From assembly GCF_000224515.1 (NCBI RefSeq), contig NZ_AGAF01000229.1, positions 17,820 through 81,819 of the forward strand: 64,000 bases of DNA, given 5' to 3'. The stretch's first letter is position 1; every line of letters begins with the position of its first letter. Source of the DNA: Desulfosporosinus sp. OT. Its GTDB lineage: Bacteria > Bacillota > Desulfitobacteriia > Desulfitobacteriales > Desulfitobacteriaceae. The notes under the pieces were generated by a model, which was not told the origin of the DNA, searched no databases, and worked only from the letters and a program-made list of their open reading frames with translations. Positions 61,695 through 64,000 of this stretch are shown here, one piece after another. Made by a program: the position numbers and the translations under genes.

Positions 61695-62150
61695 TTACTT
61701 CTGTCTAATTTCGTTAAAATAATCTAAGGCTTTTGAAAATAGCCGAATGAATTCCTTGCTATCTTGCTCTCCGAGATGAGTCACAAGCCCCTCAATAAAT
61801 TGGACTCGTTCAGCATAAAGCTCCTTCATAATTTCTTTACTTTTGTCCGTTGCCCTGACCAATACGATGCGTCGATCATTTGGAGCCGCTAACCGTTCAA
61901 TAAATCCACCCTTTTCTAAGGAATTGATGGTGTGCGTAACAGCACTTGGAGTAATTTGCAGCTGTTCACTAATTTCAGTTACCTTCATTCCCACTGAAAT
62001 ATCATCACAATGCTCTAGCAGCAAGTGGAGCAATATAAATTCACTAGGTTTTATTCCAAGCTTTGTAAAAGGGTGCTGACCTCTTGAACGTTTGAATTGC
62101 GAGAATATCCGCAGTAAATCTTGCGCAAGTTCTTGTTTGAAATTATTCAT
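61695..62150 (-). CDS. MarR-family transcriptional regulator
   Basis: This 151-residue protein starts at ATG 62150 behind TTGAGG. The winged helix has MKVTEISEQLQITPSAVTHT as HTH and INSLEKGGFIERLAAPNDRRIVLVRATDK as wing, seen as GGFIERLAAPNDRR with the typical DxR. It lies 180 bp before the exporter genes in the same direction and probably represses the operon in response to an exported compound. A TACT-N2-AGTA dyad lies just upstream of its start. Confidence 0.92.
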   Translation of the reverse strand: MNNFKQELAQDLLRIFSQFKRSRGQHPFTKLGIKPSEFILLHLLLEHCDDISVGMKVTEISEQLQITPSAVTHTINSLEKGGFIERLAAPNDRRIVLVRATDKSKEIMKELYAERVQFIEGLVTHLGEQDSKEFIRLFSKALDYFNEIRQK

Positions 62151-62175
62151 TATTTTATTACCTCAATATTTTATT

Positions 62176-62185
62176 TACTAAAGTA
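62176..62185. promoter_or_regulatory. Possible MarR-type operator
   Basis: TACTAAAGTA (TACT-N2-AGTA) lies 26 bp upstream of the MarR start codon in AT-rich sequence, where an autoregulatory site would be expected. It is short and could be chance. Confidence 0.35.
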
Positions 62186-62430
62186 TATTTCATATTAATC
62201 ATAATTACAACAGTTTTATAAAACTAACTTTTGCATAAGGTTCCATTATTTGTTTCAATTATTTTTAACAAATATTGTCGTAGAAAAAAGCAGCTGACTT
62301 TAGCCAACCGCTTTTAAGACATCACTTTAAATACCAGCGATTCTGTAGAATCCGTGTGTTGTTATGCTGTCTGAGTCGTCTGAAGAGGATTGCTCGCTAA
62401 AATGGCGGGGAACTACTTAGGACCCACGAC

Positions 62431-62690
62431 CTACTTATTCGTGTACGTCTCTCTGTCCCTAACAGCAAGATTCATCGCGATATCATCGAAAGCCACTCCT
62501 GCTGTGAAAGGTACAATCCTATTGAGAAAAGGAAAACGCTCCGACATGGTGGAAAGGGAGGGAATAGCATCCATCAATTCATTCTTTGTTTTTCGGACTA
62601 CAGTAGGGCTTTTCTGGGCCAGAAAACGCACATGGCCCGCCAGCATCTGACGGGCACGATCGGAGACAGTTACTTTATATTCTACAGAAA
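62431..62690 (-). pseudogene. RelE/ParE-type toxin relic
   Basis: On the minus strand VEYKVTVSDRARQMLAGHVR, FLAQKSPTVVRKTKNELMDA and SLSTMSERFPFLN match the first two thirds of ParE-type toxins (VTVSxRAxQML and SPxAAxK-x-ERFPF). No usual start codon precedes it. After RFPFLN the sequence (RIVPFTAGVAFDDIAMNLAV) no longer looks like the toxin, and no antitoxin gene is adjacent. The rest of the gap 62186-62430 holds only a hairpin (about 62283-62314). Confidence 0.65.
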
Positions 62691-62731
62691 TATTTCAAAT
62701 ATTGCTTAATGACTTATATTAACTTTTTATT

Positions 62732-62766
62732 AAAGAAACAAGAGAACCTTTCTCTTGCTTCTTTTT
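62732..62766 (-). terminator. Terminator after the small protein gene at the right end
   Basis: AAGCAAGAGA and TCTCTTGTTT (minus strand) pair around an AAGGT-type loop, directly after the stop at 62768, followed by TTTCTTTAAT. Confidence 0.7.
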
Positions 62767-62767
62767 G

Positions 62768-63193
62768 TTAGCTAATAACTTTACCAGAAATGTTAGCGGG
62801 TCCAATTATGGTTATAGTTCCTTGGGCAGTCTGGAGGTTACTAGCAAATAATTGATAAACGTGGTGACCAACTGGTACATTAGTGAGAACGGCTTGGAAC
62901 GTAGTTAGATTCTCTAGAGGTTCATCTCCTCCATCTTGGATCGACTCTTGGTTGATAGATGCGACTAATACACCATCTTGTAGAATCGTGAGTTCAATAA
63001 TAGGTTGATCCGGTTCTAGGAGACTGGGGTTTGTCACTGTCCAACCAATCGTTGTCAGCAATTCAACAAAGTTAGTTGCTTGCGCTACAAACAGACCAAA
63101 TTCTAAAATTAATAGAGGTACACCACTGAGCACAATACCCGTCGTATTTGTTAGGTTTGTTAATAAACTTCTATTGTAGTTCACGAGTGCCAT
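62768..63193 (-). CDS. Small beta-rich protein, possibly spore surface, unrecognised
   Basis: This 141-residue protein starts at ATG 63193 behind AGGAGG. It has no signal peptide. The first 45 residues are Asn/Thr/Leu-rich (NYNRSLLTNLTNTTGIVLSG). The rest alternates hydrophobic and polar residues as in a jelly roll (IIELTILQDGVLVASINQES, VGHHVYQLFASNLQTAQGTI). Composition and size resemble exosporium or spore-surface proteins of Firmicutes, but I cannot name a family. A sporulation gene fragment lies 190 bp away. Confidence 0.6.
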   Translation of the reverse strand: MALVNYNRSLLTNLTNTTGIVLSGVPLLILEFGLFVAQATNFVELLTTIGWTVTNPSLLEPDQPIIELTILQDGVLVASINQESIQDGGDEPLENLTTFQAVLTNVPVGHHVYQLFASNLQTAQGTITIIGPANISGKVIS

Positions 63194-63379
63194 TTCTTTT
63201 CCTCCTTACTTAAATTTGATTGGATGTGGAGTTATTGGGTTTATCTTAAGTCTCTACTCACTTTAATATATGAGAATAAAAAAAGATTGGGACATGTTTA
63301 CAAGGCTATATGCCAGATAATTTCTAGACTAAAATATTTTTTTCAAACTTTTTCCCAAATCATCCGTATTATTAAATAA

Positions 63380-63502
63380 GGGAAAATCACTCCCTCCGCA
63401 ATCCTCGTTATTCAGGGGGATCGGGTAGAACTTTTGCCGATCAAAAAAGCCGACAGCTTGGAAAAACTCATCGATATGGTTCCTGATCTAGTGGAAAAAT
63501 AA
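63380..63502 (+). pseudogene. GerW/YtfJ-family sporulation protein, C-terminal fragment
   Basis: The plus strand reads GKITPSAILVIQGDRVELLP, then KKADSLEKLIDMVPDLVEK and a stop at 63500-63502. This matches the end of YtfJ (GerW) proteins of spore formers (AxLVI-x-VELLPI and LEKLIDMVPDLVEK). A stop codon directly precedes the piece, and the N-terminal two thirds are missing. Confidence 0.75.
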
Positions 63503-63750
63503 GAGACCATAAATATTGCGGATGAACCAAGCGAGTCGATAGATTATTGTTCCAATTTCTGCATCCTGATCCGAAAGCACTTTTTGGGTGTTCCTGTTCG
63601 ATCATCCTGTCCCAAGCGCTTATGCTGTACCTCCCAAGACTCGCTACAAGACGGCTGACTTAACTTATCTTGGTGGATTCCCACCCACTATATGATGCGC
63701 CCTTGCTTGGCGCACGGTGGAACCCCGGTGCTTCATTCTGATAACTAGCA

Positions 63751-63782
63751 CAAAAATGCTACCTCGTAGAGATAGCATTTTG
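63751..63782. terminator. Hairpin with A/T flanks
   Basis: CAAAAATGCTA and TAGCATTTTG form a stem (one bulge) around a loop of about 11 bases. It has the form of an intrinsic terminator in either direction, but no intact gene ends next to it. The stretch 63503-63750 has no gene I can support. Confidence 0.55.
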
Positions 63783-63840
63783 CTTGTTTACCTGGCGATG
63801 ACCTACTTTGCCAGGGGCTTGCGCCCCAAGTATCATCGGC

Positions 63841-63968
63841 CCTGAAACGAAAAGCGGACGAGCTTTTCGCCACACTGCGACTCATTACGCATACTCCAGC
63901 AATGTGACGAAAGTCGGATGAGACTTTCGCCACATTGCGACTCGCAACGCATACTCCTGCAATGTGGA
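63841..63968. repeat. 60-bp direct tandem repeat
   Basis: Two units of exactly 60 bp (63841-63900 and 63901-63960) share CTTTTCGCCACACTGCGACT or its one- to two-base variants, CGCATACTCC and GCAATGTG. A third unit begins at 63961. Each unit contains the short inverted pair CACATTGC/GCAATGTG. GGTGGAACCCC occurs on both sides (63717 and 63979), framing the array. Confidence 0.85.
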
Positions 63969-64000
63969 TCCGAACGGGTGGAACCCCAGCCCCAGCAGAA

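Noticed and set aside
62390-62650. 86-codon plus-strand frame opposite the toxin relic
   Set aside because: The minus strand matches a ParE-type toxin; this is its antisense.
1-64000. CRISPR arrays, rRNA and tRNA genes
   Set aside because: The only regular repeats are tandem or palindromic units without unique spacers. I recognised no tRNA cloverleaf or rRNA sequence while reading, though a short tRNA could be missed by eye.

Overview
The window looks like a chromosome segment of a strictly anaerobic, spore-forming, Gram-positive bacterium of the Clostridia, most likely the Desulfosporosinus/Desulfitobacterium group. This placement is an inference. It rests on strong AGGAGG-type ribosome sites, moderate-to-low GC, corrinoid methyltransferases of the non-pyrrolysine MttB type, siroheme reductase-like and nitroreductase-like genes, a GerW-type sporulation remnant and a class I c-di-GMP riboswitch.

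Positions 1-18.1 kb hold a metabolic block for quaternary amines. A leftward operon encodes two full-length MttB-superfamily methyltransferases, a corrinoid protein, a methyltetrahydrofolate:corrinoid methyltransferase and, running off the left edge, a histidine ammonia-lyase (HutH). Facing away from it is an OpuA-type glycine-betaine ABC importer. Next comes a convergent four-gene OpuC-type importer, then a PAS/AAA+/Fis sigma-54 activator. Good -24/-12 promoters lie in front of both the methyltransferase operon and the OpuC operon, so one activator could control uptake and demethylation together. An SsuABC/NMT1-like importer with an orphan molybdenum-hydroxylase FAD subunit completes the block.

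Positions 18.1-24.3 kb are an AT-rich accessory stretch: an ECF sigma factor with a membrane-anchored putative anti-sigma factor, several small secreted proteins, a solitary LuxR-type HTH protein, remnants of at least three transposases, and long perfect hairpins. Positions 24.3-34.9 kb read leftward: a methyltransferase with a paralogous pair of ABC-2 permeases and an ATPase, a UbiB/ABC1 kinase-like protein, a frameshifted lipoprotein, PlsC, a frameshifted nitroreductase, a Toprim protein and an M3 peptidase. Positions 35-42.5 kb are signalling genes: a GAF/PAS/GGDEF cyclase, a two-component pair, and a chemotaxis receptor preceded by a c-di-GMP-I riboswitch and terminator.

Positions 42.5-49.6 kb hold small membrane proteins, a CapA-like lipoprotein, a BlaI/BlaR1-type pair whose sensor domain is replaced by a DUF4309-like domain, a deleted xdhC and a DEDDh exonuclease. 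Positions 49.7-55.8 kb are rich in decayed genes (mntR, GNAT, a membrane acyltransferase, a nitroreductase) among intact mntH, sfsA and a siroheme reductase-like gene. In this stretch a short gene with one in-frame TGA and a hairpin 22 nt downstream is a candidate selenoprotein of the CC/Se type. Positions 56-62.2 kb carry a MarR-regulated heterodimeric ABC exporter with a tandem-type membrane fusion protein. The right end has a ParE toxin relic, a small unknown protein, a GerW fragment and a 60-bp tandem repeat. A modular palindromic repeat family recurs at 1.5, 26.6 and 56.0 kb. I saw no rRNA, tRNA or CRISPR array.
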